Part shown: positions 62,169 to 64,000 of the stretch, in pieces
Layout of the letters: the number at the start of each line of letters is the position of its first letter
How positions within the stretch are numbered: the stretch's first letter is position 1
Assembly (NCBI GenBank): GCA_026873275.1
Contig: JANTUC010000011.1
Location: 930,001 to 994,000 of the forward strand
Source: Pseudopithomyces maydicus
Taxonomy: Eukaryota; Ascomycota; Dothideomycetes; Pleosporales; Didymosphaeriaceae
DNA length: 64,000 bases
Direction of reading: 5' to 3'
Made by a program: the position numbers and the translations under genes
The notes under the pieces: model-generated
What the model saw: the letters and a program-made list of their open reading frames with translations, nothing else
Told to the model about the DNA's origin: nothing
Databases searched by the model: none

Positions 62169-62519
62169 TGTCACGGGACGGGTCGGTATCGGGTTGCACC
62201 TCGGTGGTACACGGTTGGCAGGCGGTAGAAGGATCAGCTATTAGGGTAGGTCGGGGGTACTGATGGCAGCGGTGGTATAGGGCAGGCGGACAAGCAGGTA
62301 GGATTAGAGACAGCTATCAGGTTATCTTATTGATACAGAACAGCTATCTACGACAGGCAGTTACCAGGCAGGCAGGTTGACTTGACAAGACGTAGCTTAA
62401 AGAGCTACTAGAGGTTCAGCTGTGCAGGAAGGGTTTCTTCTCGGCAGTACTTTGGCAGCTTAACTACCTAAGCTCTTATCCAATTAGATATAATTAACTC
62501 TCCAGGCTGCGTTGTGACA
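62169..62519 (-). repeat. G5 3' LTR
   Basis: 351 bp, TGTCACGGGACGG to GCGTTGTGACA on the plus strand, with matching 5-bp ends (TGTCAC and GTGACA). It is GC-richer and little mutated. It is followed by a polypurine tract on the minus strand, so this is the 3' LTR of a leftward element. Confidence 0.85.
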
Positions 62520-62533
62520 GTACTCCCCCTTTA
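62520..62533 (-). other. G5 polypurine tract
   Basis: The minus strand reads AAAGGGGGAGTAC immediately before the LTR, a textbook plus-strand primer position. Confidence 0.75.
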
Positions 62534-64000
62534 GGTCAATACTCCTGTAAGACGACCTATCTAGGGCCAGGTTTAGTTAGATATCTACAATAGAAGTTCC
62601 TAATTAGCTCAGCGGCGCCTTCTAAGTACTTAATAGGCTTAGAAGTATGATCCGGATACTCTACCTATTTGATAGTATAGTACAGGCGCGGCTTGCCTCT
62701 ACCGCGGCGCTCCTAGTAGAAGTTAATAACCTCTTCAACCTCAAACTGTTCAATACTATCTACTTTAACAGGTGGTGGTAGAGGCTAGCGTTATCTAGAT
62801 ACAAAGTCTTCGGATGCAGGTCTCAGCAGGCTTATATTAAATATAAGGTATATCCTTATAGTAGCAGGCAGCTGTAGTTCACAGGCGTAGGTACTAATTA
62901 TCCTTTTAACAGCGAATAGGCCTAGGTTCTTCCAGTTTAGCTTCTTCTAGGGACGCAGAGTCTGGATATTCTTTGCATTAAGCCAGACCTTCTTTCTAGG
63001 GCGGTAGCGACGGGCAGGTTTCCTCTTCCAGTTAGTATAGCCCTCCCATCGAGCTTAGGCAGCAGTAATCTCAGTCTTATAGTACTTATAGATCTTCCTT
63101 ATTTAATTAGTAAATAGGGCGGCGTCTTGTACAACAGGGCGGGCATTAGGTTGGACTAGTTTAAATCTAAATTAAGATTTAAATCTATACAGAGCGAAGA
63201 ACAGGGAGACGCGTATGGTTTTAAAGACTTAGCTATTGCCGGCGAACTTAGCAGAGGCGAGCCAGTTACACTAGTTATTCTAGAGGTAGAATATATACAC
63301 CCTTAAGTACTGCTCCAGAATTGCATTCATCCTCTTAATTTAGCTGTTAGACTCAGGGTGCCAGGCAATAGACAATTATATATAGGTATTTAGCAGCTTA
63401 TAAAGGTGCTTCTAAAAAGTAGATATAAATTAAGTACCTCTATCAGACACTATAGTTTTAGGCAGACCGTATAGTCTCTAAATATTATCTTAGAATAAAT
63501 AAGCCAAAGTCTCAGCGTTGCAGGTCCCCTTACAGGGGATTAATCAGCAGAACTTAGTAAGTCAGTAGACTACTACCAGTACAGTATTAAACCCGCTGCT
63601 CTCAGGCAGATGGGTGATAAAATCTATTAATAGGTATTTCCACACTTTTCCAAGTACAGGGAGCAATTTCAGGACGCCTTAATAGCCTTCTCTAGAGGGC
63701 GTAATCCTTCAGTAGGTCTAGCAGTTTCGGACCCAGTGGTCTACGTACTTTATTATACCAAGCCAGTAGAAGCTTCGTGATAGTAGCTTATAAGTCTTTA
63801 AGCATCTAGGGTGTCCAGCAGACTAACTATTATACATCTTTTATAGTAGTGTTGCCTTCAGGTCGTCTAAGTCAGGTATATATAATTAATTCCTATAGAA
63901 TAGTAGGCCTAAGTCTTATAAGCACTCAGCCAGGGTTATTAATGGGTACTTACTAGCGTTCTTATTTAATACTTCTAGTATCTCGCTAGGCAGAGGGTCC
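62534..64000 (-). pseudogene. G5 chromovirus pol, integrase to chromodomain (cut by right edge)
   Basis: On the minus strand the integrase reads GLPKTIVSDRGT, SIAWHPESNS, IKRMNAILEQYLRVYI and NWLASAKFAGN (about 63470-63230). Next come ARWEGYTNWKRKPARRYRPR with KVWLNAKNI (about 63060-62970), and a chromodomain-like EQFEVEEVINFY..RRGRGKPRLYYTIK.VEYPDHT (about 62745-62640). Stops fall where relatives have Gln or Trp, as expected from C-to-T or G-to-A. The upstream pol and gag lie beyond 64000. It is much better preserved than G0-G2. Domain order marks a chromovirus related to G2. Confidence 0.82.

Noticed and set aside
1..64000. tRNA, rRNA, centromeric or telomeric sequence
   Set aside because: No cloverleaf, rRNA core or telomere repeat was recognised by eye. 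The long AT-rich block could in principle be pericentromeric, but its content is explained by nested transposons and nothing specific points to a centromere.

Overview
The window looks like a piece of a filamentous ascomycete genome, probably a Dothideomycete-type fungus (inference). The genes carry short fungal introns of 46-71 nt, and the intergenic repeats are saturated with TpA in the way expected from repeat-induced point mutation (RIP). No base-composition statistics were computed; composition statements are by eye.

Positions 1-5291 are an ordinary gene-bearing segment. An R-SNARE of the VAMP7/Nyv1 type runs off the left edge on the minus strand. It faces, across a 354-bp shared upstream region, the RNase P/MRP subunit gene POP5 on the plus strand. 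After about 1.7 kb without a supported gene comes a two-exon CAP10-like glycosyltransferase (GT90) whose stop codon lies about 50 bp from the start of the repeat block.

From about 5.34 kb to the right edge the DNA is a block of transposable elements, most of them RIP-degraded. Matching LTRs and target-site duplications (TSDs) let most of it be read as a nest. A Ty1/copia relic (C0) was entered by a Ty3/gypsy element (G0, 6020-38473, TSD AGGTT). G0 was entered by a second gypsy element (G1, 9986-31556, TSD CTTTA). G1 was entered by a chromodomain gypsy element (G2, 17817-30380), and G2 by a less damaged copia element (C1, 23605-29051, TSD ATAAT). Smaller insertions sit in the layers: four copies, one 5'-truncated, of an approximately 1.15-kb poly(A)-tailed retroposon with 11-bp TSDs; three Tc1-type DNA transposons; and six solo LTRs of three families, each with a perfect 5-bp TSD.

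From 42.3 kb to 62.2 kb there are gypsy-like relics in opposite orientations (G3, G4). Between and inside them lie two inverted, nearly identical 3.7-kb Tc1 elements that carry the same retroposon and the same solo LTR at the same internal sites. At 62169 a further, mildly mutated chromodomain gypsy element (G5, minus strand) begins and runs off the right edge.

The only genes likely to be functional are the R-SNARE, POP5 and the GT90 gene. Every transposon reading frame I could follow is broken, mostly by the TAA/TAG codons expected from C-to-T changes. The items most worth following up are the poly(A) retroposon family, the duplicated composite Tc1 element with its intronic hairpin, and the five-layer nest with recoverable TSDs.
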